A DNA stretch of 64,000 nucleotides from an uncultured Pelagibacteraceae bacterium (lineage in GTDB: Bacteria > Pseudomonadota > Alphaproteobacteria > Pelagibacterales > Pelagibacteraceae), in NCBI GenBank assembly GCA_902538495.1, contig CACBFJ010000006.1:1-64000 (forward strand), written 5' to 3'. The translations under genes and the position numbers were made by a program. Shown here piece after piece: positions 29,223 to 37,290 of the stretch (the stretch's first letter is position 1; the number at the start of each line of letters is the position of its first letter). The notes below the pieces were generated by a model that ran no database searches, was not told the DNA's origin, and worked only from the letters and a program-made list of their open reading frames with translations.

Positions 29223-31619
29223 TCAAGCAACCATACTCTCTGCTTTTTGTAAATCAACTGCTACCAGCTGACTTATTCCTTTTTCAGGCATGGTTACACC
29301 GTATAATCTATTCATTTTTGACATTGTTAATGCATGGTGTGTAACGATGATAAACTTTGTATTTGTTATTTTTGTAAGCTCATCTAATAAATTACAAAAT
29401 CTTGTGACATTAGCGTCATCCAAAGGAGCATCTACTTCATCTAATACACAAATAGGAGATGGATTAGTTAAAAAAACTGCAAAGACAAGTGATAGTGCAG
29501 TTAAAGCTTGTTCTCCACCCGATAATAGAGTTATTGATTGAAGTCTTTTTCCTGGTGGACTAACCAACATTTCTAAACCTGCTTCTAGAGGGTCCTCTGA
29601 GTCAACGAGTTCAAGTTTTGCATTACCACCATTAAATAATTTTGTATAAACTTCATTGAATTTTCTATTAACTTTCTCAAAGGCTTCAATCAATCTCTCT
29701 CTACCCTTTTGGTTGAGTTCATTAATACTGTCTTTTAATTTTACAATTGCTGTCACTAAGTCTGCCCGGTCAGACTCCATTTTTTTAATTTCAGTCTCAT
29801 ATTTATTAGTTTCTTCGTCTGCTTTTAAATTAACGGACCCTAATTTTTCTCTCTCCTGTTTTTTTTTATCTAATAAATCTTCTTGATTGACAGCGTCAGG
29901 TAATTCTTCAACACCGTTTAAGTTTGAATTTTCCAAGATGTTTTCTTCAGTCAAATTAAGCTCAGACGTAATCCGATCTATGAGATCATTTTTTCTTTTT
30001 CTTAATCCTTCGACAGTTGCACCAGAACTTGCTTTTCTTTCTCTTATTTGAATAGATTGTTCTTGTATTTCATTAAGTTTAGTTCTCAGTGAGTCAATTT
30101 TTTCATCAGTATTATTTATAATTTTTTCATTTTCCTCTTTTTCTTCCTCTGAATTTCTTAAATTCTCAGAAATTTGCCCTTTTTTTTCAGCTTGTATTTT
30201 TGGTTGGTTGTCAAGTATTTCTAATTGATTGTTTAGATTATTCTTTCTACCAATCAATTCATTGACCATTTTTTCAGAATTTGAAAGTAAATTTTTCCAG
30301 CTTTCAATTTCTTTTTCAATTATCTTAATTCTCTCATTTCTTTTAACCGACTCTTCTTTAATATTTTGATTTTTACTGTAACTGTCAGCATACTTATCAA
30401 TTATTTTTTCAAGATTATTTAAATTATTTAATGCTTCATCATTTTGTTTAGAATTTATTAAAGCTTTTATTTTCTCAATCTGATCACCTAAGTAATTTTT
30501 TGATTCCCTAAGATCCTCATTTGATTTTTTTTCTGTTTCAAAATATTTTGAGTCAACTTCTATCAAATCATTTTTTTCTTCCTTTAGTCTTTTTTCATTA
30601 GAATTGGCATCTATTATAATTCCTTTTTCCCTTGAAACATCTTCATTAAGTGTTGTTAACGACTTTTTAATATTTTCAATCTCCTCTTGAGTTCTAGTAT
30701 TTTCTTTATCTAAACTCTGAAGTTCTAAATTCAATCTTTGAATTTTAGATAAATTTTCTATGTTTTTTTCTCTTAATGGAGTAACTTTTTCTGTTTCTAG
30801 TTTGATTAACTTTTCAATTTCTGTAATTCTTTCATTAAAACCACTAACCTCACTTTCAGCCTCCGTGTTTATCTCATTTTCAATTGTTATTTCCTTATCA
30901 ATTTCTATTAATTTCAGATAGTAGAGACCAGCTTCGATTTTTTTTATTTCATCTGTTATATTTTTATATTTTGTGGCCTCATCCGCTTGTTTTTGAAGAT
31001 TTGCTAATTGTCTTTCTTGCTGTCTTCTTAATTCATCTGCTCTCTTTAGATTATTTTCAGCTGCACCCAATCTTAATTCAGCTTCATGTCGTCTTACATG
31101 TAGACCAGATATACCGGCTGCCTCTTCAAGAATTGCTCTCCTATCAGTAGGTTTTGCTGTTACTAGAGCTCCAATTCTTCCCTGACTAATCATCGATGGG
31201 GAGTGAGCTCCAGTGGATAAATCAGCAAAAAACATTTGAGAATCTCTTGCTCTTACTTCTTTATCGTTGATATAAAACTTGGATCCTTTGTCTTTTTCTA
31301 TTTTTCTTCTAACATTAATCTCATTAACTTCTCGATATTGAATAGGTCCCTCGCTAGTTTCATTTTTAACTGTTATAGAAACCTCAGCGATATTTTTAGA
31401 TGGTTTATTTGAAGTGCCAGAAAAAATCACATCTTCCATTCCTGAGCCACGTAAACTTTTTGCAGATGTTTCGCCCATAACCCATCTAATGGACTCAACA
31501 ATATTTGATTTTCCACAGCCGTTAGGCCCAACTATACCAGTTAAACCATCTTCAATTAAGAAATTGGTTTTATCAGCAAAAGATTTAAACCCATTTAGTT
31601 GGATTTTTTTAAACTCCAT
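29223..31619 (-). CDS. smc: SMC-family chromosome partition protein, short and apparently hinge-less
   Basis: ATPase of the structural maintenance of chromosomes family. Head motifs are intact: Walker A GPNGCGKSN (residues 31-39), a Q-loop region ISQGRIG (144-150), signature LLSGGEQ (698-704) and Walker B VLDEVDAPLDD (725-735). Between them, residues about 175-650 read as charged coiled coil. I see no stretch resembling the roughly 150-residue globular hinge, and the protein has 798 residues against about 1150 in most bacteria. The gene is upstream of atpI and downstream of the DsbA-like gene. An alternative is an SMC-like protein with a different dimerisation mode. Confidence 0.88.
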   Translation of the reverse strand: MEFKKIQLNGFKSFADKTNFLIEDGLTGIVGPNGCGKSNIVESIRWVMGETSAKSLRGSGMEDVIFSGTSNKPSKNIAEVSITVKNETSEGPIQYREVNEINVRRKIEKDKGSKFYINDKEVRARDSQMFFADLSTGAHSPSMISQGRIGALVTAKPTDRRAILEEAAGISGLHVRRHEAELRLGAAENNLKRADELRRQQERQLANLQKQADEATKYKNITDEIKKIEAGLYYLKLIEIDKEITIENEINTEAESEVSGFNERITEIEKLIKLETEKVTPLREKNIENLSKIQRLNLELQSLDKENTRTQEEIENIKKSLTTLNEDVSREKGIIIDANSNEKRLKEEKNDLIEVDSKYFETEKKSNEDLRESKNYLGDQIEKIKALINSKQNDEALNNLNNLEKIIDKYADSYSKNQNIKEESVKRNERIKIIEKEIESWKNLLSNSEKMVNELIGRKNNLNNQLEILDNQPKIQAEKKGQISENLRNSEEEKEENEKIINNTDEKIDSLRTKLNEIQEQSIQIRERKASSGATVEGLRKRKNDLIDRITSELNLTEENILENSNLNGVEELPDAVNQEDLLDKKKQEREKLGSVNLKADEETNKYETEIKKMESDRADLVTAIVKLKDSINELNQKGRERLIEAFEKVNRKFNEVYTKLFNGGNAKLELVDSEDPLEAGLEMLVSPPGKRLQSITLLSGGEQALTALSLVFAVFLTNPSPICVLDEVDAPLDDANVTRFCNLLDELTKITNTKFIIVTHHALTMSKMNRLYGVTMPEKGISQLVAVDLQKAESMVA

Positions 31620-31627
31620 TAATTAGC

Positions 31628-32203
31628 TTATATCAGCTTTTCCAGAGTTTTTTTTAAATTTTTATAATTAAGAGTTTTCTCAAACTTTTTACCGTTAATT
31701 ATTATCGTAGGAGTGGAATTTATCTCAAATTTTTTAGTACCTTCGATTCGATCATTTAAAACAAAATCTTCAATTTTTTTATCACTTATGCACTTTTCAA
31801 AATTTAAATTAAAGTTTTTGTTTTCAACAAATTTTTCTAGATTTTCATTAGCCTCCTCTATCGTCTTACCTTTAATCCAAGCCTGTTGATCAGAATATAA
31901 ACTCATCATAATTTCTAAACTTTGATCCTGTTTGCACTGTGAAATTTTTGATGCGTTAAGAGCGATAATATCTAAAGGAAAGTGTCTAAATTCTATTTTT
32001 ACTAAACCAGTATCAATAAATTCTTTTTTAAGTAACGGGTAAATATTATTGTGAAAATCTGCGCAATGACTACAAGTCAAAGACTCGTAAGCAATAATTG
32101 TTATTTTGGCATCATTTTGTCCAGAAATAATACGATTAATCTCAGCGTTTACCTTAACAGAAAGTCCTAAAATAATTAAGATTAATAAAATAGTTTTTTT
32201 CAT
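31628..32203 (-). CDS. DsbA-family thiol:disulfide oxidoreductase
   Basis: Secreted or membrane-tethered thioredoxin-fold protein. It has a signal sequence (about 1-20, ending VNA), an active-site CSHC at residues 44-47 in SLTCSHCADFH, and a cis-proline segment STPTIIINGKKF near 168. This resembles the DsbA-like DSBA_oxidoreductase group of alphaproteobacteria more than classical E. coli DsbA. 191 residues. It overlaps the DUF721 gene by 4 bp and lies 8 bp before smc. Confidence 0.88.
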   Translation of the reverse strand: MKKTILLILIILGLSVKVNAEINRIISGQNDAKITIIAYESLTCSHCADFHNNIYPLLKKEFIDTGLVKIEFRHFPLDIIALNASKISQCKQDQSLEIMMSLYSDQQAWIKGKTIEEANENLEKFVENKNFNLNFEKCISDKKIEDFVLNDRIEGTKKFEINSTPTIIINGKKFEKTLNYKNLKKTLEKLI

Positions 32204-32688
32204 TTTTCTCTGAATACTTTTGTTAGTTCGATTAGGGATTTTTTAATTTTTTCGTTTTTAACACTCTCAATTTTTTTGTGATATGTTTTTCTTGTCACAG
32301 CTTTTTTCTCTATTTTGTCACTGATTACCTGCTTTCGCTCCTCCTCAAAAGTAGTAAATTTGATCTTTTCAATTACTATATTTCCAAAGAAATTATTTAC
32401 TCTATCCATAATTTCTTTTTTCGAATATTCTAAATCTATTTCATGACCTCTCTTAACCATAATTAATAACGTACTAACTCCAAATTTATTTGAATTTTTA
32501 AATGATTTTGGGAAACAAACTTTAAAGAGACTTTCTCCTACCAAAAATTTCCAATTATTCAGTATTTCAGAAAAAATATGGCCTCTTTTGTTAATAACTT
32601 TTTTAATACTTGTTGGTAAGGTGTCTTTAAAAGATCTTAAGCCTTGAATGGATCTTAATCTCTGCTTAGTATTATTTTTGAAATACAT
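32200..32688 (-). CDS. DUF721/DciA-like protein
   Basis: A 162-residue protein matching the DUF721 pattern: KVINKRGHIFSEILNNWKFLVGESL near residues 30-54 (typical RG...W..IVG). DUF721 includes DciA, a loader of replicative helicase DnaB in bacteria that lack DnaC, so a role in replication initiation is possible but not proven here. The C terminus is basic. The start codon abuts the mutY start directly in the sequence CATATG, leaving no space for a promoter between the two divergent genes. Confidence 0.72.
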   Translation of the reverse strand: MYFKNNTKQRLRSIQGLRSFKDTLPTSIKKVINKRGHIFSEILNNWKFLVGESLFKVCFPKSFKNSNKFGVSTLLIMVKRGHEIDLEYSKKEIMDRVNNFFGNIVIEKIKFTTFEEERKQVISDKIEKKAVTRKTYHKKIESVKNEKIKKSLIELTKVFREK

Positions 32689-33669
32689 ATGACAGAAAAG
32701 ATAATAACAAAAAAAGTTCTTAAATGGTATGATTTAAATAAGAGAAATTTACCATGGCGGAAAAAAGTACCTTCTTATAAAAAGCATTATTATACATTAG
32801 TTAGTGAATTTATGTTACAACAAACACAAGTTGTAACTGTTATTCCTTTTTTTAATAGATTTATAAAAAAATTACCTTCACTTGAGGACCTAGCTAAAGT
32901 TAGAGAAAATGAATTAATAAAATTATGGGAAGGTCTTGGATATTATTCAAGAGTAAGAAATTTACAAAAAACTGCTAAAATTATAATTAGTAAATATCAT
33001 GGAAAAATTCCAAATAATTATGATGATTTAATATCTTTACCTGGTATCGGCAATTACACTGCTAATGCAATCTTAGCTATTGCCTTTAATAAATCCTGTA
33101 TTCCTCTAGATGGAAACATTGAAAGGGTTTTAAAAAGATATCTTTATTTAAAAAAAGATGAGGAAATTCAAAAAGACAATCTAATAGAAAAAAAATCTAT
33201 TTTTGGAATTTCATCAAGAGCAAGCGATTATGCACAAGCTTTAATGGAATTGGGAGCAATTATTTGCAAACCTAAAAATCCTGAATGTAGTGGGTGTCCA
33301 ATCTCAAAAAACTGCAAGTCTTTTAAGAAGAAAGATTTTGATTTAGCTAAAATTACCAAAAAAAATAAAGAAAAATACTTTATTCTAAAAGTTTATAAAA
33401 AAAATCAGAGGTATTTGCTTATAAAAAACACAAAATTTAGTTTTCTTAAAAATTTAGCAATTTTTCCAATGGAAGAGCTATCTAACCCAAAAAATTTCAA
33501 TGAAAATCTTAATTTTAAAATGTCAAATATGAATATGAACATAAAAATTCAATATCTCAAAAATGTAAAAAGATTTCCTTCATCTTACTGGTTTGATAGA
33601 AGAAAATTAGATAATTATATGCTTCCATCGTTCACTAAGAAAGTTGTTAAATATTTAGAAAAAAATTAA
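32689..33669 (+). CDS. mutY: A/G-specific adenine DNA glycosylase
   Basis: Removes adenine mispaired with 8-oxoguanine. The 326-residue protein has LPWRKK near residue 20, EFMLQQTQV near 41, the helix-hairpin-helix LPGIGNYTANAILAIA near 112-127 with the catalytic Asp in PLDGNIERVL just after, and the four [4Fe-4S] cysteines C-x6-C-x2-C-x5-C between about 195 and 212. The C-terminal domain that recognises 8-oxoG is shorter than in E. coli (about 350 residues). It shares one base with the next gene. Confidence 0.95.
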   Translation: MTEKIITKKVLKWYDLNKRNLPWRKKVPSYKKHYYTLVSEFMLQQTQVVTVIPFFNRFIKKLPSLEDLAKVRENELIKLWEGLGYYSRVRNLQKTAKIIISKYHGKIPNNYDDLISLPGIGNYTANAILAIAFNKSCIPLDGNIERVLKRYLYLKKDEEIQKDNLIEKKSIFGISSRASDYAQALMELGAIICKPKNPECSGCPISKNCKSFKKKDFDLAKITKKNKEKYFILKVYKKNQRYLLIKNTKFSFLKNLAIFPMEELSNPKNFNENLNFKMSNMNMNIKIQYLKNVKRFPSSYWFDRRKLDNYMLPSFTKKVVKYLEKN

Positions 33670-34814
33670 TGAAAAAAGTAGCTATAATTGGTGCTGGAAT
33701 TTCGGGGCTATTTATTGGCAATTTATTTAAGAGAAACAAAAAGTATCAAGTAAATATTTTTGAGAGAAATAGCTTGATCAATTCAAAAGAAGGTTATGGT
33801 ATTCAATTATCCGTTAACAGCATCAAACTATTAAATAAAATTCAGTTTGATAAATTAGAAAACAGTGAAAAATTTAATCCAGATAAAATTAATTTTTACT
33901 TAGTTAAGAATTCTAATAAGATATGTGAGTTAAATATATCAGACTTTAATACTGAAAACTGTAAATATACTACTCTTAAAAGATCGTCACTTATTAATTT
34001 TTTAAAAAAAGATTTAGAAAAAGAAATAAAATTTGACCACACTATTTCAAAGATAGAACAACAAGATCAAATCGTTAAAATCTCTTTTGAAAATAATGAA
34101 ATTTATGAATTTGATTATCTAATTATTTCAGATGGCGTCTTTTCAAAGAGTAAAAATTTGTTATCAAAAAATCAAATTGAACCAAAATTTAATGATACGT
34201 TAGCTATTAGAGGGATTATACCAAGTTCTTCAAACATGGCTGATAAAAAAAATATCTCATTGTTTTTAGGTTCAAATTTTCATTATGTTATTTATCCGGT
34301 CTCTCCTAATGGTGATTTAAACTTTATAGCTGTAATGAAATTTAAACTTTCAAGGGATGAGCAAAAAGATTTTTCGTTGTTTAACGATGATAATTTTATC
34401 AGAAAGATTTTAGAAAAAGTTCCACACTTAAATAAGGAATTTTTTGATAGTGTTAATGATTTAAAGATATACCCGGTATTTGTAAGTCATGATTTTTTTG
34501 ATGTTAATAAGAATAATATTCATCTAATAGGAGATGCTTTTTTTGCATTTCCACCATCATTTGCTCAAGGTGCATCACAATCAATAGAGGGCGCGTACGA
34601 ATTATTTGAAAATATAGAGAATAATACTGAAAATAATTTTTTTATAAATAGAGTTAACAAAACAAGAATGGTAAATAATCGTTCAAAATTTAATCAATTT
34701 GCTTTTCATTTATCTAATCCTTTAACAACATTGTTAAGAAATATTTTTTTGAAAAGATTAGTAAAAAATAAAAAGTTTTTAGAGGGCTATCTTGGAAAAA
34801 TATATGAGAACTAA
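33669..34814 (+). CDS. FAD-dependent aromatic-ring monooxygenase-like protein
   Basis: A 381-residue flavoprotein of the UbiH/salicylate hydroxylase superfamily. N-terminal Rossmann motif is [13 protein letters not shown] (residues 8-20); the second FAD-binding motif reads [22 protein letters not shown] near 291-312, close to the GD...P..GQG pattern of group A monooxygenases. A ubiquinone-hydroxylation role is possible given ubiA and a ubiK homologue in the window, but the substrate cannot be told. It overlaps mutY by 1 bp and shares a 4 bp stop (CTAA) with convergent ccrM. Confidence 0.78.
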   Translation: MKKVAIIGAGISGLFIGNLFKRNKKYQVNIFERNSLINSKEGYGIQLSVNSIKLLNKIQFDKLENSEKFNPDKINFYLVKNSNKICELNISDFNTENCKYTTLKRSSLINFLKKDLEKEIKFDHTISKIEQQDQIVKISFENNEIYEFDYLIISDGVFSKSKNLLSKNQIEPKFNDTLAIRGIIPSSSNMADKKNISLFLGSNFHYVIYPVSPNGDLNFIAVMKFKLSRDEQKDFSLFNDDNFIRKILEKVPHLNKEFFDSVNDLKIYPVFVSHDFFDVNKNNIHLIGDAFFAFPPSFAQGASQSIEGAYELFENIENNTENNFFINRVNKTRMVNNRSKFNQFAFHLSNPLTTLLRNIFLKRLVKNKKFLEGYLGKIYEN

Positions 34815-35881
34815 CTATTAGAAATCAACCTTTGTCTTAAATGATCGATAGGAACTGCGTTTCCGTTCAAATTATAATGCCAATAGGTCCATCCATTACA
34901 GCTTTCAGCACCTAAAATTGTAGCTGCTACTTTATGGATTGAGCCCTCAGTTTGAGCATGTTTGATACTCCCATCAGCCATAATTTTTGCACTGATTTTC
35001 TTTTTATTATCAAAAATAGTGGAGCCTGGTTTAATTATTCCTAATTCAACTAACGAGCCAAATGGTATTCTTGGTTTAGATCTTCCGTTCTGTAGAGTAT
35101 CTAAATAATCATCTTCTATAGGTTTAGTTTTGCATAATCTTTGCTCAGCAACTTTAAAATAAGTTTTTTCTTTTTCAATGCCGTAATAATTTCTCCCTAA
35201 TTTTTTAGCAACTGTTGCCGTTGTCCCTGACCCTAAGAAAGGATCTAAAATTAAATCGTTTTTATTTGAAGTTGCTAATAAAATTCTGTGAAGTAGAGCC
35301 TCGGGTTTCTGTGTAGAATGTACTTTTTTACCGTTCTTTTTTAATCTTTCAGAACCATTACAAATTGGTAATTCCCAGTTAGACCTCATTTGAAGATCAT
35401 CATTTAAACATTTTAAAGATTGATAGTTGAAAGTATATTTTGATTTTTCAGATTTTGAAGCCCAAATTAAAGTTTCATGAGCATTTGTAAAACGTGTCCC
35501 TCTAAAATTTGGCATAGGATTTTTTTTATTCCAAATGACATCATTTAAAATCCAAAAACCTAAATTTTGTATTACCGTACCTACTCGGAAGATATTATGA
35601 TAACTACCAATTACCCAAATAGCTCCATTCTTTTTCAAAATCCTTTTGCACTCAGTCAACCACAGATAAGTAAAGTCATCATACTTCTTAAAATTTTCAA
35701 ATTGATCCCATTTATCATTTACTGCATTAACCTTTGATCTGTCAGGTCTTGTGAGTTTATTTTTTAATTGTAAGTTATAGGGTGGATCAGCAAAAATTAA
35801 ATCAAAAGTTTCATCTGGAATCTTTTTTAATTCTTTCAGGCTATCACCATTAATTAATTTATTTTTGAAACTTGAGCTCAT
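34811..35881 (-). CDS. ccrM: cell-cycle adenine DNA methyltransferase (GANTC), CcrM type
   Basis: Methylates adenine in GANTC and, in Caulobacter and relatives, links methylation state to cell-cycle transcription. I use the ATG at 35881 (356 residues, close to the 358 of Caulobacter CcrM); an upstream TTG at 35923 is in frame but less likely. Catalytic motif DPPYNL is at residues 32-37, the SAM motif [13 protein letters not shown] near 240, and a C-terminal extension with [11 protein letters not shown] and NGWTYWHY near 300-340 is typical of CcrM and absent from plain restriction methylases. No restriction gene is nearby. Confidence 0.94.
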   Translation of the reverse strand: MSSSFKNKLINGDSLKELKKIPDETFDLIFADPPYNLQLKNKLTRPDRSKVNAVNDKWDQFENFKKYDDFTYLWLTECKRILKKNGAIWVIGSYHNIFRVGTVIQNLGFWILNDVIWNKKNPMPNFRGTRFTNAHETLIWASKSEKSKYTFNYQSLKCLNDDLQMRSNWELPICNGSERLKKNGKKVHSTQKPEALLHRILLATSNKNDLILDPFLGSGTTATVAKKLGRNYYGIEKEKTYFKVAEQRLCKTKPIEDDYLDTLQNGRSKPRIPFGSLVELGIIKPGSTIFDNKKKISAKIMADGSIKHAQTEGSIHKVAATILGAESCNGWTYWHYNLNGNAVPIDHLRQRLISNS

Positions 35882-35898
35882 TTTATAAAAATAAATTA

Positions 35899-35947
35899 GA
35901 CTCGAAAAAGATTCTTGGGTCAACCTACGATTGAATTATGAAGACTC
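35899..35947. promoter_or_regulatory. cluster of three GANTC sites in the ccrM leader
   Basis: Within 49 bp upstream of the ccrM ATG there are three GANTC sites: GACTC at 35899, GATTC at 35910 and GACTC at 35943. In Caulobacter the ccrM promoter region carries GANTC sites whose methylation represses the gene, so this is a plausible autoregulatory element. The sites are read directly; control by methylation is an inference. The whole gap between rnhB and ccrM is 109 bp. Confidence 0.6.
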
Positions 35948-35990
35948 AATTTGTGTACTTAATTCTAGAAATATCTATATCTAGTGTTTA

Positions 35991-36560
35991 TTACTTTGAG
36001 GTGTTTAGTTTATTTACAGGTGAAAAAGTCTTTCTGTGATGAATTGTGACCCCAAACTTTTTGATAGCTTTTAAATGTTTTTTGGTACCATACCCATAAT
36101 TTTGACCCCATGAGTAACTTTTATAATTAATACCTAATTTTGAAATGAAATTATCACGAGCTACTTTTGCAATAATTGATGCAGCAGAAATTGACGGTAT
36201 TTTTTGATCTCCCTTGATTACAGATTTAAGTTTGTAGTTTTCTATCTTTGGTAATTTATTTCCATCAATTAAAATTATTGAGGGTTTTTTTTTCAATTTA
36301 AGGATTGCTCTTTTCATTGCCATCAAACTAGCCTGTAAGATATTTTTTTTTTCAATCTCACTGATCGATGCTTTTGCTATGGCCCATGTAGAATTTTTTT
36401 TGATATACTGAGCTAAAATTTCCCTCCTTTTTTTTGATAACTTCTTAGAGTCTTTTAATAGTTTTTTGTTTATCGAGTGATTTAAAATTACAGCTGCTGC
36501 ATATACAGGTCCAACTAAACTTCCACGTCCAACCTCGTCAACTCCAGCAATTAATTTCAT
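35991..36560 (-). CDS. rnhB: ribonuclease HII
   Basis: Removes ribonucleotides from DNA. The 189-residue protein has the active-site GVDEVGRGSLVGPVYAAAV (Asp7 and Glu8), LIDGNKLP near residue 97 and a later SIIAKVARD near 127, matching RNase HII. It overlaps the UDG-like gene by 1 bp and lies 109 bp before ccrM in the same direction. RNase HI is encoded separately at about 20.4 kb. Confidence 0.95.
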   Translation of the reverse strand: MKLIAGVDEVGRGSLVGPVYAAAVILNHSINKKLLKDSKKLSKKRREILAQYIKKNSTWAIAKASISEIEKKNILQASLMAMKRAILKLKKKPSIILIDGNKLPKIENYKLKSVIKGDQKIPSISAASIIAKVARDNFISKLGINYKSYSWGQNYGYGTKKHLKAIKKFGVTIHHRKTFSPVNKLNTSK

Positions 36561-37279
36561 TAAAACTTTATATTTAGATCTTGAATTTTTTGCTTAATTA
36601 TTTTTAAATCTTCCCAAGAATATTTCTTATTCTCTGGAAATCTAATTAAATATGATGGACTATAACTAATCATTAAGGGAACTGTTTTACTTCCTATAAT
36701 TATCTCTTTCCATTTCCCTCTTTCATCTGAAATTTTACTCTTTAAACCAGTGACAGCCTCCATCGCAGTTCCACCCATTAGAATTAACATTTGTGGATTA
36801 ATTATTGAAATATGTTGTTTCAAAAATTTAGAATATCTTTTTATATCACTAGTATTAGGTTTTCTTTCATCAGTCGTCTTATAGTTTATTGAATAAGTTA
36901 AATAAATATTATCCATTGGTACATTGATAGCTAAGAGCATTTTTTCTAAAAGTTTTCCCACATCACCCTGAAAAAGTAACCCAGACTTATCTTCTTCCTC
37001 ACCTGGTGCATCGCCAATTAACATTATAGGACTGTTAATATTTCCACTACCAAATAAAAGATTTTTTGAAGCTTTCTTTAGATTGCAATCCTCAATTGTA
37101 TTTATTAGATTTTTAAGATCGGAAAGTTTTTGTTTTTTTTGTGAGTTTGAATTAATCAGATTACTTTTTAAATCTTTATATCTATTTTGTGGCTCATTAT
37201 TGAAGATAAAATCTGTTTCAAACGATTTAATGAAATCTTGCGTAAATTTAGTGTTTTGATTTAAGGGTTTTTTAGACAT
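36560..37279 (-). CDS. uracil-DNA glycosylase family 4-like protein lacking Fe-S cysteines
   Basis: A 239-residue UDG-superfamily protein. Motif 1, GDAPGEEED (residues 89-97), and the following G-x-LFQGDVG match family 4 UDGs. Only one cysteine (Cys65) is present in the whole protein, so the [4Fe-4S] cluster of family 4 cannot form. In motif 2 the usual HP is SP: SYSPSYL at 205-211 puts Ser207 where the active-site His lies. The first 50 residues are a low-complexity extension. It may be a divergent or non-catalytic UDG. Divergent from the TPR gene with 11 bp between starts. Confidence 0.78.
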   Translation of the reverse strand: MSKKPLNQNTKFTQDFIKSFETDFIFNNEPQNRYKDLKSNLINSNSQKKQKLSDLKNLINTIEDCNLKKASKNLLFGSGNINSPIMLIGDAPGEEEDKSGLLFQGDVGKLLEKMLLAINVPMDNIYLTYSINYKTTDERKPNTSDIKRYSKFLKQHISIINPQMLILMGGTAMEAVTGLKSKISDERGKWKEIIIGSKTVPLMISYSPSYLIRFPENKKYSWEDLKIIKQKIQDLNIKF

Positions 37280-37290
37280 AGAATAAATTA

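Noticed and set aside
34811-35881. Restriction-modification system
   Set aside because: The methyltransferase has the CcrM C-terminal extension, and no endonuclease gene is next to it; neighbours are rnhB and a monooxygenase.
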